A stretch of DNA of 64,000 nt, from assembly GCA_035559815.1 (NCBI GenBank), contig DATMAT010000012.1, positions 1 to 64,000 on the forward strand, given 5' to 3'. The notes below the pieces were generated by a model. That model saw only the letters and a program-made list of their open reading frames with translations. It made no database searches and was not told the DNA's origin. Positions 26,052 through 34,182 of this stretch are shown here, one piece after another. The stretch comes from Thermodesulfobacteriota bacterium. Lineage in GTDB: Bacteria > Desulfobacterota_D > UBA1144 > Nemesobacterales > CSP1-2. The translations under genes and the position numbers were made by a program. Every line of letters begins with the position of its first letter. Within the stretch, counting starts at the first letter, position 1.

Positions 26052-27230
26052 TTATACTGTCTTTCCATCCAAGTATATTCTTAGTCTTCTTATTCCCTCG
26101 TCTATATTTTCGGACGAGTTAGCATAGGAAAACCTCAAATAACCCTCTCCCCCCTGTCCGAAATCAATCCCTGGCGTTACCGCTACATGGGCTTTTTCCA
26201 GTATATCGAAGGCTAACCGATAGGAACTATTACCCAACTTTTCAGTATTGACAAACAAGTAGAACGCCCCACGGGGTTCATAGCGTATTTCGAAGCCAAG
26301 CTCCCTTAACCCTTCCATCATCCTGTCTCTTCTTTCACCGAAGATCTTGACTACCTCTTTCACTTTAGCCTTAGCACTATGCAAAGCCAAGATCCCTGCC
26401 CTCTGGACAAACGGATTAGGGGAGATGAAAAGGTTCTGTTGGAGCTTCTGAATCGGACGAATAAAATCGGGAGGCACAATTAGGTACCCGAGCCGCCACC
26501 CAGTCATACGGTACAGCTTAGAAAATCCATTAACTACAAATGCCTTGTCCGTAAATTCGTAGGCCGAATGTTCTACTCCATCATAAACCAGTCCGTGATA
26601 TATCTCGTCGGAGATTAAGTATAAGCCCAGCTCCGATATTTCCCTCATTAAATCCGGCTCTAGAACCACCCCGGTTGGATTTGATGGAGAATTGATCAAT
26701 ATGGCCTTCGTCCTTCTGGAGATTGCCTTTTTTACCCTATTCAGGTCAATCTGGTAACCCTCTTCTTCGTAGATTCTTACCGGTTTAGGCACCCCCCCGG
26801 CGATTTTTATAATCTGGGGGTAACAGGCATAATGAGGGTCGGTAATTATGACCTCGTCCCCAGGGTTTAAAAGCGATGCCATTGCCAAGAATAAAGCGGG
26901 AGAGCTACCCATGGTAACGATGACCGTTCCCGGGGAGACTTCGACCCCGTAGTTTTCTCTGTAGTCAGAAGAAATCGCCTCCCTAAGCTCGGAAATTCCC
27001 AAGCTCGAGGTGTACTTGGTGTCCCCCTCCCTGATACTCCTTATAGCTTCATCACAGATTATTCCAGGAGTCGGGAGATCTGGTTCCCCTACCTCAAAGT
27101 GAACAACTCTCCCTCCCTGGGCCTCGATCTCTTTGGCCCGCTCCAATACATCCATGACGAAGAATGGCGATATCTCTTCAGATAGCTTGGACGGCATGTT
27201 GATTTTTATTCTAAGTAATGCTTGCTGCAT
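26052..27230 (-). CDS. Class I PLP-dependent aminotransferase
   Basis: 392 residues from ATG at 27230; Met12 (MPSKLSEEISPF) is an equally possible start because homologues begin near there. Fold type I features include VHFEVGEPDLPTP, SSPALFLAMA, INSPSNPTG, LISDEIYHGLVYDG and the PLP lysine in VNGFSKLYRMTGWRLGY. It is probably an aspartate- or alanine-type aminotransferase using 2-oxoglutarate. Exact substrate is undetermined. It heads the operon leading into pgk, tpiA and secG. Confidence 0.88.
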   Translation of the reverse strand: MQQALLRIKINMPSKLSEEISPFFVMDVLERAKEIEAQGGRVVHFEVGEPDLPTPGIICDEAIRSIREGDTKYTSSLGISELREAISSDYRENYGVEVSPGTVIVTMGSSPALFLAMASLLNPGDEVIITDPHYACYPQIIKIAGGVPKPVRIYEEEGYQIDLNRVKKAISRRTKAILINSPSNPTGVVLEPDLMREISELGLYLISDEIYHGLVYDGVEHSAYEFTDKAFVVNGFSKLYRMTGWRLGYLIVPPDFIRPIQKLQQNLFISPNPFVQRAGILALHSAKAKVKEVVKIFGERRDRMMEGLRELGFEIRYEPRGAFYLFVNTEKLGNSSYRLAFDILEKAHVAVTPGIDFGQGGEGYLRFSYANSSENIDEGIRRLRIYLDGKTV

Positions 27231-27265
27231 TGTCCAGGAAAGAAAAGCTATGATACCTCACCAGC

Positions 27266-27294
27266 TTGAAATAGCCTATTTCCCTAGGTATATT
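27266..27294 (+). promoter_or_regulatory. Candidate promoter of rpmB
   Basis: TTGAAA (27266-27271), 17 bases, TATATT (27289-27294), 37 bases before the rpmB ATG. Good sigma-70 spacing in an A/T-rich gap between divergent genes. Confidence 0.55.
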
Positions 27295-27330
27295 CAAGCT
27301 ACTTTAAATGATAAGGACGGAAAATAGGAT

Positions 27331-27525
27331 ATGGCCCAGGTTTGTGTAATATGCGGGAAAAAACCGCTTTATGGACATAATGTAAGCCACGCAAACAACA
27401 GAACCAAAAGACGCTGGAACATAAATTTAAGGAAGATTAAAGCACGTCTCCAGAGCGGTGAGGTAAGAAGAATAAGGGTCTGCACTGAATGTATTAAATC
27501 CGGGAAGGTTCAAAAGGCAGCATAA
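27331..27525 (+). CDS. rpmB: Ribosomal protein bL28, zinc-binding form
   Basis: 64 residues. [29 protein letters not shown] is the bL28 N-terminus with a CxxC pair. [11 protein letters not shown] near the end gives the second CxxC, so this is the four-Cys (C+) zinc-ribbon form. It belongs to the large ribosomal subunit. Its last 16 bases overlap the end of the convergent def gene. Confidence 0.95.
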   Translation: MAQVCVICGKKPLYGHNVSHANNRTKRRWNINLRKIKARLQSGEVRRIRVCTECIKSGKVQKAA

Positions 27526-28034
27526 CCCTCTTTTCCAAAAGCCTTTTCTATTTTTTTCTTGAGAAGCTCCCTCTTTAGCTTTCCCAGCCGGTCAATGAAA
27601 AGCACCCCGTCCAGATGGTCTATCTCATGCTGCAAAGCACGAGCAAGAAGGCCAGTTCCATCTATCTCTAACCGCTCTCCTTTTCTATCAACCGCCCGAA
27701 CCTTTACTCGCGCCTTCCTTTTAACATCGCTCAAGAATCCGGGGATACTCAAACAACCCTCCTCCGCAATCTGTTCACCCTCGGCGGACAAAATCACCGG
27801 GTTTATGAGTTCTATAAGACCAGGGGAACCCTCTTCCCTGGGAGAAATGTCTATAATACATACCCTTAGATTGACACCAACCTGAGGGGCAGCCAGTCCT
27901 ATACCCGGCGCATCGTACATGGTTTCTGCCATATCGTCGAGTAGTTTTTCAATTTCACCGTCTATCTTTTCTACAGGGGCAGATTTTTTTCTCAGTTTTG
28001 GGTCAGGATAAGTGAGAATTCTTAGAATCGCCAT
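27510..28034 (-). CDS. def: Peptide deformylase
   Basis: 174 residues. All three deformylase motifs are present: [19 protein letters not shown] (metal Cys) and QHEIDHLDG (HExxH metal site). It removes the formyl group from nascent N-terminal methionine using Fe2+. The fmt partner gene is not in this window. The C-terminal tail [16 protein letters not shown] is a normal basic extension. Convergent with rpmB with a 16-base overlap. Confidence 0.96.
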   Translation of the reverse strand: MAILRILTYPDPKLRKKSAPVEKIDGEIEKLLDDMAETMYDAPGIGLAAPQVGVNLRVCIIDISPREEGSPGLIELINPVILSAEGEQIAEEGCLSIPGFLSDVKRKARVKVRAVDRKGERLEIDGTGLLARALQHEIDHLDGVLFIDRLGKLKRELLKKKIEKAFGKEGYAAF

Positions 28035-28163
28035 ACTATGATAGAATCCTATACGAAACTATAGAGTTGTCAAAATTGGGCGAAACGCTGTTGGAAAAAT
28101 TAGATAACTTTTTATCGTCGAGAGTTAACTAACAACGGATATTGCCAAGGAAACTAAATCAAG

Positions 28164-28451
28164 TTAAGCGCTCTCATCCTCATTCAACTTCTTGATCAGT
28201 TCCTTGCTGGGCCTGAAATGAGGTAGCTTCTTGGATGGAACCTCTATTGCCTCACCCGTTCTTGGGTTCCTACCACTGTACGGTTTATAGCCCTTTGTAA
28301 AGAAGCTGCCAAAGCCTCTGATTTCGATCCTGTCGCCGCTTTGCAGCACCTCGGTCATATATTCAATAATAGTGTTAATAATCTGTTCCGACTGTTGGGG
28401 CTGAAGATTGAATTTATCGGCCAATTCTTTTTCCAGCTCTGATCTTTTCAT
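28164..28451 (-). CDS. IHF/HU-family DNA-bending protein
   Basis: 95 residues. MKRSELEKELADKFNL begins the helical dimerisation part. DRIEIRGFGSFF and RNPRTGEAIEVPSKK form the beta-arm with the intercalating Pro, and FRPSKELIKKLN closes the fold. Features such as EIRGFGSF are closer to IHF-beta/HU than to MDP1-type proteins. It bends DNA in nucleoid organisation, transcription or recombination. A good promoter lies at 28499-28527. Confidence 0.92.
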   Translation of the reverse strand: MKRSELEKELADKFNLQPQQSEQIINTIIEYMTEVLQSGDRIEIRGFGSFFTKGYKPYSGRNPRTGEAIEVPSKKLPHFRPSKELIKKLNEDESA

Positions 28452-28498
28452 CTTAAGTCACCTTAAATTCTGAATAATTATGAACAAGTTAGGAATCC

Positions 28499-28527
28499 AC
28501 TTTATTTAATTTACTCCGGTTTGTCAA
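28499..28527 (-). promoter_or_regulatory. Promoter of the IHF/HU gene
   Basis: Minus strand TTGACA (28527-28522), 17 bases, TAAAGT (28504-28499), 48 bases before the ATG. The -35 is a perfect consensus. Confidence 0.55.
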
Positions 28528-28848
28528 TAGTGAGTTCATTGTTTTAGGGCAGTTATGGTTAATATGGTATTCCCTTTCGCTATATATATATTTGAAAGGC
28601 TGGACATTAATCCAATTTATCATATTTCTTTTCCCGGCAAAGGACCCTAATTTCAACAACGCCGCCGCATTAAAAGAACACCTTCAAACAAGTTAGCAAA
28701 ATGATCGTATGCGCATATTTGTTATAGTTCCCGCAAAAAGGAATAAACAAGGATAATTTCAGACTATTCAAGGAACCCTATTTAAAACCATATCATCGAG
28801 CCAGTGAATATACTCAGTCTACTCAAGAATTTTCGTACTTTAGTCAAA
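28528..28848. other. Intergenic stretch with an A/T-loop hairpin
   Basis: No ORF of note. CCTTTC (28573-28578) pairs with GAAAGG (28594-28599) around an alternating T/A loop. The hairpin could end transcripts but lacks a T-run. A lone ACTTTAGTC at 28838-28846 resembles the locus-1 element but is not followed by a -35 in the same arrangement. Confidence 0.3.
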
Positions 28849-29058
28849 TCATTTCTTCCTTCCTTTTTGGCTCTCTCCGACGTTAAAATACTCCCTCAAA
28901 GCCACATCCGAAACATACCATCTTCCCGCGACCTTCTTGGCTCTGAGTTTACGCTGCTTAATATAATTTCTGAGCGTCCTCGAAGTTACTTTTCCCTTGA
29001 GTTTTTCCGAGATCTCTTTGAGCTCGTAAAGAGTTATACCGGCTATCTTTATAGGCAT
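28849..29058 (-). CDS. Small MerR/excisionase-type HTH protein
   Basis: 69 residues from ATG at 29058; the longer frame would begin with a TTG inside the upstream AAGGAGG, which is the likely ribosome site. ITLYELKEISEKLKGKVTSRTLRNYIKQRKL gives an HTH_17-like winged helix. LRAKKVAGRWYVSDVALREYF is the typical wing and excisionase signature. It is probably a DNA-binding accessory protein. No recombinase is adjacent; the nearest is at 32945-33661. Function beyond DNA binding cannot be stated. Confidence 0.7.
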   Translation of the reverse strand: MPIKIAGITLYELKEISEKLKGKVTSRTLRNYIKQRKLRAKKVAGRWYVSDVALREYFNVGESQKGRKK

Positions 29059-29333
29059 TTCCTCCCATCCCTCCTTCAAGATACAACAAAAATTGAACCG
29101 CCAGGACTAAAGCGTTAGGTCAACAATGAAACGAGCATCTCATCAGCCGTATATTTAAAAGATGTTAAGGCTTTTAATAACCCGACTGAGTATGATGTAC
29201 CACTTGATTACAGGTTTACTAACTACCGTCCCTGCTTTTAATCCTTCCGGTTGCCGAAGACCCGGACACAGGGTTGGATTTCCAAAGTACCCGGTCGGCA
29301 AAAAGCACAGAAGTGCGCTTTAATATCTAATCC

Positions 29334-29804
29334 TTAATTACCATCCGCATTAATATCAACCGGCCTCAGTCTACCACGAAGCGCAATTTCATCCCTTACC
29401 TTGGCAAATAATAATCTTATTATCCTTTCGATAAATTCCTTATTGGGAGAGCTGAGGTCAATTTTAACCTCGGTTATTTTTTTGGCCTTAGCCACGATTC
29501 TTGGCCAGCCATTCAGGTCAATTGGTATAATTGCAAAGCGGTCGGCGTCTTTTGAGCATCTAACATGGTACAAAAACCGGGTCGGATTTCTAAAACCCAT
29601 CAGGCTTGGCCATTTTCCACACTCAGCTAAGACGAACCCTTCTTTTCCAACCCGGTAAGCGGCTATGTTGACCTCAGAGTCAAAACACCATTCAGCACCG
29701 GTCCTTCCCTCTCCCCGGTCTTTCAGGCCGGGATGACCTTCTATGTCGTTCAAGAATCGCCTAGCCGCATCTTCGTATGTTTTTAAACTGTGGTAGGACG
29801 ACAT
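29334..29804 (-). CDS. Hypothetical protein, 156 residues
   Basis: I do not recognise this protein. It is soluble, with no signal or membrane segment. It is rich in conserved-looking aromatic and Gly positions (GAEWCFDSEVNIAAYRVGKEGFVLAECGKWPSLMGF), followed by a mixed alpha/beta half ending RLRPVDINADGN. Codon usage is like its neighbours and GGAG stands 12 bases before the ATG, so it is likely real. It stands alone between the small HTH gene and another hypothetical. Confidence 0.55.
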   Translation of the reverse strand: MSSYHSLKTYEDAARRFLNDIEGHPGLKDRGEGRTGAEWCFDSEVNIAAYRVGKEGFVLAECGKWPSLMGFRNPTRFLYHVRCSKDADRFAIIPIDLNGWPRIVAKAKKITEVKIDLSSPNKEFIERIIRLLFAKVRDEIALRGRLRPVDINADGN

Positions 29805-29902
29805 CTTATCGATTAGCTCCGCCGGTAATCGTTGTTAATTCGGGCCAGTTTTACCATTTTAATACGTTTAAAGGTAAATAACAAGACTCCATTTACCGCT
29901 AC

Positions 29903-30154
29903 CTACCTTTTAATTACCCTAATACGGTGATAAGGAGCGTATAAATCGCCGGTCACGTCATAGTTAAGGGGTGGATAAGGGCGATACACAACCTTCTTAC
30001 AGCCTACGCGTCTATCTGGTTTGAATTGACTTCCCACCGACTGACCAACCCCCAAAGGAAAGCTTCTACCTTTGGAATTAGGGACTCCAGCCGGGGTGCA
30101 TTAAGATAATAAGCGGTTAACTGATATCAGGTCGCCTTGTAGTTTGAAATCCAT
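29903..30154 (-). pseudogene. Possible small gene broken by one in-frame stop
   Basis: From ATG at 30154 the frame gives MDFKLQGDLISVNRLLS, then a TAA at codon 18 (30103-30101). It then stays open for 65 codons to a TAG at 29903, including VVYRPYPPLNYDVTGDLY. The aromatic-rich second half looks protein-like, but no family is recognised. It could equally be a chance open frame. The rest of 29805-30294 (490 bases) shows nothing else. Confidence 0.25.
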
Positions 30155-30294
30155 ATGTATTCTCTCAAACCTACAAAAGAGCGGAGCTATAATCAACTTC
30201 AGAAATTACCTTTTTATTAAAAGTCTTAGGGTTTGAGATGATTTCTAAAACCACCCGCCTCGATTATAACGAAAACTGCCTAGTATCGACCATA

Positions 30295-30762
30295 TCAGGA
30301 AACCCGGCTAATCAGGTCACTCAAATCATCAGGCAACCCCATAATACGCCTAAAGACTTTTATCTCTTCCAGCGCCTGTTCCCATCTCTCCCTTAGGCGC
30401 TGGTTAGTACGCTGAGCCTTCTTCATGACCTCGGCTTTGGACGGCAGATTTAACGGTTTTCTTTCCAGATTTTGGGATTGAGCAATATCATCTGTTGATT
30501 TGTCGTAGAAATAAAACAACTTATAGTCCTGGTCAGAAATAAAATTATCCAAGAATAGATAACTCTCTTCGAGTATCTGTCTTCTATCCATATCTGTTTC
30601 TTCCAGCAAAAGCAATGCGATAGAACGCCTAATTAAGTTTTTAGGATATCGCAGAAGGGACTCCGGGAGGGCCGAAGGCACCGAATCCAATGGTTCTAAA
30701 TCATCCCTGTCCAGGACTTCGGCAAAAGCCTTTACGATATCACGGGCCGTTTTGTCGTTCAT
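30295..30762 (-). CDS. Hypothetical protein, 155 residues
   Basis: Unrecognised. It is a mostly helical, acidic, soluble protein with no signal. LESVPSALPESLLRYPKN-like text at about 22-42 is followed by a long helix (RRSIALLLLEETDMDRRQILEESYLFLDNF) and a Lys/Arg/Glu-rich C-terminal helix (KAQRTNQRLRERWEQALEEIKVFRRI). It is divergent from uvrC, sharing a 299-base gap. No good Shine-Dalgarno is seen. Probably real on length and composition; function unknown. Confidence 0.5.
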   Translation of the reverse strand: MNDKTARDIVKAFAEVLDRDDLEPLDSVPSALPESLLRYPKNLIRRSIALLLLEETDMDRRQILEESYLFLDNFISDQDYKLFYFYDKSTDDIAQSQNLERKPLNLPSKAEVMKKAQRTNQRLRERWEQALEEIKVFRRIMGLPDDLSDLISRVS

Positions 30763-31023
30763 GCTCGAAAAAACTTAACCTTAAATAAATTCATAGCTTA
30801 CATCGAAAGAATACCAGGAAGCACGTATAGTATTAGACGCCGTGTGGAGAAATTCAAGACTTCAAAATATCATCCGCGGGAAGTATGGTCTTAATCATCT
30901 ATTATTACCCCACCATGGTTTGATATGAAGTAATTCAATTAATTATAACCCTGGTCAATCGGATTAGGAGAAATTTTTTCTAGATTATGAGAAATGCCTA
31001 GAGAGCACATCTTCACCACTTTT

Positions 31024-31052
31024 TTGGATATAAAATTTCCATCCTTTACAAT
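31024..31052 (+). promoter_or_regulatory. Candidate uvrC promoter
   Basis: TTGGAT (31024-31029), 17 bases, TACAAT (31047-31052). Transcription would begin near 31059, only about 3 bases before the first ATG (31062) or 12 before the second in-frame ATG (31071), so the message would be leaderless or nearly so. No Shine-Dalgarno is present, which agrees. The remaining bases 30763-31023 show no other feature. Confidence 0.5.
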
Positions 31053-31061
31053 ATATCTTTA

Positions 31062-32882
31062 ATGAATTCTATGAAAGAAGAGTTAGACTCTATTCCTTCC
31101 TCCCCCGGTGTATACCTGCTGAAAGACGAGAAAGGGAAGTCAATCTACATCGGGAAAGCTAAAAACCTGAGAGTCCGGCTGCGCTCTTACTTTCATCAGA
31201 GCCTGGACAATGAGCTAAGACCACAAATACCCTATCTGATGCGTGAGGTAAAAGACATCGATTACTTAGTCACCCAGACCGAGCGCGAAGCCCTGATGCT
31301 GGAGAACTCCTTAATCAAGAAAAACAAACCTAAATACAACATCCGTTTGAAAGACGATAAAAACTATTCTTCCTTGCGCCTTGATTCCAGAGAAAGGTTT
31401 CCAAAGCTTACATACACCCGGCGAATATTGAAAGACGGGGCTTTATATTTCGGCCCTTTTGCCTCTGCCCAGGCATTGAGACAAACCAAACGGCTTATTC
31501 ACCGAATCTTCCCCCTGCGGGATTGTACCGAAGAAAAATTCAAGCGCCATTCCGGGAGGCCCTGTCTTAATTACTTCATGAAACTCTGCTCGGGACCGTG
31601 CGCCGGGATGATCGATGAAGAAGAATATGGAGAAATCGTCGAACAAACCAAGATGTTTCTTCGAGGAGAAAGGAAAGAGATTTTAAAACTTCTCCGTGAA
31701 AAGATGAGTCAAGCTTCAGAGGAGCTTAGGTATGAGGACGCAGCGCACTACCGCGACCAGATTAAACTCCTGGAAAAACACCTAGATACCCAACTGCACA
31801 TTTCAGCAAGCCTAATGGATAAAGATATAGTGGCATTCTACCGGGAGGGTCAGTATGTAGAGTTTGTAGTTCTCTTCAGCAGAGGCGGGTCGATAATCGA
31901 CAAAGCCCAGTACTCCTTCGAGAAGGCTACATGGGAGGATGAGGAGATACTCCGGGAATTCATCACCCAGCTTTACGGGGGAGATCGCTTTATACCCCAA
32001 GAAATCATAATTCCTCTAGAATTTGAGGGAATAAACGCTTTATCCGAGTGGTTCTCGGAAAAACAGGGCAAGAAGGTAAGAATTACTGTTCCGGAGCGGG
32101 GATTTAAGGTAAAACTCCTGGAGATGGCAAGTAGAAACGCCGAAGAGGGCTTCAAGAGAAAATCCGTCGATAGGCAGGAAAGCTATCATCTATTGAAGAA
32201 AGTTCAGCACGCCCTCTCCCTTTCCAGACCCCCTCGGAGCATCGAATGCTTCGACATATCCAACATCCAGGGAGACCAAGCCGTAGCTTCGATGGTCAGG
32301 TTCGAAAACGGCAAACCGGCAAAGAAAAGGTACAAAAAATTCAAGATAAAAACGGTCCTCGGGGCAAATGACTACGCCATGATGTATGAAGTGCTGTTTA
32401 GAAGGTTAAGCAGGGCCGGTCAGGAGGGTTGGGAGATTCCCGACCTTATCCTTATCGATGGAGGAAAAGGACAGTTAAACATTGCCTATCAAGTCCTCGA
32501 CGAAATCGGGCTCCGGGAAAAGTTAGACTTAGCCTCCATCGCCAAAGGAAGAGACGAAGGAGAACCGGACAAGATTTACATTCCTGGAAGAAAAGACCCC
32601 GTTTCCCTTTCCCGGAATTCTCAGGAGTTATTCCTACTAATGAGGGTCCGAGACGAAGCTCATCGCTTCGCTATTACTTACCACAAGAGGCTGAGGACCA
32701 AAAGAGCCTTTGAATCGGAACTGGACTCCATATCTGGAATCGGAAAACGGAGAAAGGCAGTACTGCTCAAACACTTCGGCAGTTTATCGGCAATAAGAGA
32801 GGCTTCACTGCAGGAGATTTCGTCGATGCCCGGATTTAACAAGAAGGTTGCGGAGATGATTAAACAGCGTCTCCGCCAATAG
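31062..32882 (+). CDS. uvrC: Excinuclease ABC subunit C
   Basis: 606 residues, full length. The GIY-YIG nuclease is at the N-terminus (SSPGVYLLKDEKGKSIYIGKAKNLR, about 13-37), followed by KPKYNIRLKDDKNYSSL. The UVR/UvrB-binding motif is near 220 (LRYEDAAHYRDQIKLLEKH). The C-terminal RNase H-like nuclease has IECFDISNIQG and LILIDGGKGQLN. Two HhH motifs at the end include SISGIGKRRKAVLLKHFGS. It makes both incisions in nucleotide excision repair. It may start at Met1 or Met4. Confidence 0.97.
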   Translation: MNSMKEELDSIPSSPGVYLLKDEKGKSIYIGKAKNLRVRLRSYFHQSLDNELRPQIPYLMREVKDIDYLVTQTEREALMLENSLIKKNKPKYNIRLKDDKNYSSLRLDSRERFPKLTYTRRILKDGALYFGPFASAQALRQTKRLIHRIFPLRDCTEEKFKRHSGRPCLNYFMKLCSGPCAGMIDEEEYGEIVEQTKMFLRGERKEILKLLREKMSQASEELRYEDAAHYRDQIKLLEKHLDTQLHISASLMDKDIVAFYREGQYVEFVVLFSRGGSIIDKAQYSFEKATWEDEEILREFITQLYGGDRFIPQEIIIPLEFEGINALSEWFSEKQGKKVRITVPERGFKVKLLEMASRNAEEGFKRKSVDRQESYHLLKKVQHALSLSRPPRSIECFDISNIQGDQAVASMVRFENGKPAKKRYKKFKIKTVLGANDYAMMYEVLFRRLSRAGQEGWEIPDLILIDGGKGQLNIAYQVLDEIGLREKLDLASIAKGRDEGEPDKIYIPGRKDPVSLSRNSQELFLLMRVRDEAHRFAITYHKRLRTKRAFESELDSISGIGKRRKAVLLKHFGSLSAIREASLQEISSMPGFNKKVAEMIKQRLRQ

Positions 32883-32944
32883 GTTTTCTCCATAACTTAT
32901 TTAAATTTAAACAGTATGAAAGCCACAATGCCCGATAGCCCTGG

Positions 32945-33661
32945 CTAGAACTCCAGCCTTTTCATAGCATTTTGGTATTTATTCTCCACGTCCTGTAATG
33001 ATATATGCTGGTATATCTTCAAACTTTCCTTGGAACTGTGACCGGTAATAAGCATAAGCTCGGCATCATTGAAGCCATTTTTGGTTAGCCAGGTTATGGC
33101 CTGATGCCTGAAGGTATGTGGGGTAGCCTTGATCCCCGCTTTCTCCGCGTAATATTTGACTATCTGCTGGATTCTTCTCGTTGTATACTTGTCATTCAAC
33201 CTGGTCTGGAATAGATACCTGTTTTTAGGGTTATTTTTCATGTAAACCTTCAAGGCCATCTTGAAGTCCTGGTTGAAAAGCACATACCTGTCTTTATCGC
33301 CCTTTCCCCCCTCTATAAAAATCTTATTTTCATCCAGATAGACATCGGCCATCCTGATGTTCACCAATTCCTGGTTGCGCACCGCAGTATAGAATAGCAG
33401 CTTCAACATGAGCTCATGCCGAAGGTTGTCCGCTTTCTCCACCTCTTCATAGAATCTTTTAAAACTCTCCTCGGAGAGGATCCGTGGAAGCCTCTTTGGC
33501 TTTTTGCCCGGTTTCAAGCCCAGCTTTTCTCTTACTCTTCGATAGACGTAACTAAAATCCTCGTAATCCCACCCCTCCTTCCTGGCTATCCTTATTATCT
33601 TCTCAATCGCCTTTTCCTTCTCACTTTTTATATAGGTCACTGAATAGTTTGGTTTATTCAA
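32945..33661 (-). CDS. Tyrosine recombinase (phage integrase family)
   Basis: 238 residues. The catalytic residues are all visible: R95 (YTAVRNQELV), K120/K123 in GGKGDKDR, H182-xx-R185 (HTFRHQ), H208 (ITGHSS) and nucleophile Y217 (IYQHIS). The SAM-like core-binding part at the N-terminus is short (about 10-60), as in compact XerA-like or integron/plasmid recombinases. It cuts and joins DNA through a 3'-phosphotyrosine. No phage or plasmid genes flank it. A 46-base hairpin lies 159 bases upstream. It could be a chromosomal Xer-type enzyme or the last gene of a lost element. Confidence 0.88.
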   Translation of the reverse strand: MNKPNYSVTYIKSEKEKAIEKIIRIARKEGWDYEDFSYVYRRVREKLGLKPGKKPKRLPRILSEESFKRFYEEVEKADNLRHELMLKLLFYTAVRNQELVNIRMADVYLDENKIFIEGGKGDKDRYVLFNQDFKMALKVYMKNNPKNRYLFQTRLNDKYTTRRIQQIVKYYAEKAGIKATPHTFRHQAITWLTKNGFNDAELMLITGHSSKESLKIYQHISLQDVENKYQNAMKRLEF

Positions 33662-34182
33662 TTATCTATACCTCCGTCGAAAGCATAGCACAGCTTTAAT
33701 AATTCGTGAAGATTACCTATACACGAAATTAATCCTGCCCTTTTGCCACCACTATCACAAACAACGTTTACATACTAAGAAACTTTATGATTCGGCATAA
33801 TAATAAATACTCCAAAAAGAAGAAGACCAAACCGTAACCTGGTTGGGAAACGGTTCAGTCTTCTTTGCATTCCTAGAAGGTATGGAGAGCTATATGAGTG
33901 ACCGCATTTCGAGATTCAACACAGTAAAATTTGGCTATAACTATGCCAGCTCTTTATAGGAATTTGCCAAGTTTTCGGTCGGTCACGTTGAGATCACTCA
34001 CCAACGAGCTTAATTGTTAAGCATAAGTGGTAAAAAAATGACAGCTCAAAGGAAATAGAAAAAACCCTTCACGTCTTACTGATTTCAATTGAAACTTAAA
34101 TGGGGTTTTGTTAAGATTAGGCATTCATCGTGACCTATTCGGCCGGTATAATCAACAATTGCTCAAGAGGTATGCATAAAGT
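33662..34182. other. 521-base divergent intergenic region with a 46-base hairpin
   Basis: AAGAAGAC-CA-AACCG (33820-33834) pairs with CGGTT-CA-GTCTTCTT (33851-33865): two perfect stems separated by a symmetric CA/CA mismatch around a 16-base loop. It is A-rich on the left and T-rich after the stem on the minus strand, so it could terminate minus-strand transcripts, yet no minus-strand gene feeds into it. It could be a recombinase site, a small RNA or a remnant. A TATAAT at 34147-34152 is a likely -10 for the DUF853 gene. Confidence 0.45.

Noticed and set aside
28835-28848. ACTTTAGTC as a fifth member of the locus-1 element family
   Set aside because: It lies at the end of the small HTH gene, in the wrong relation to any -35, and 390 bases from the nearest downstream start; likely chance.
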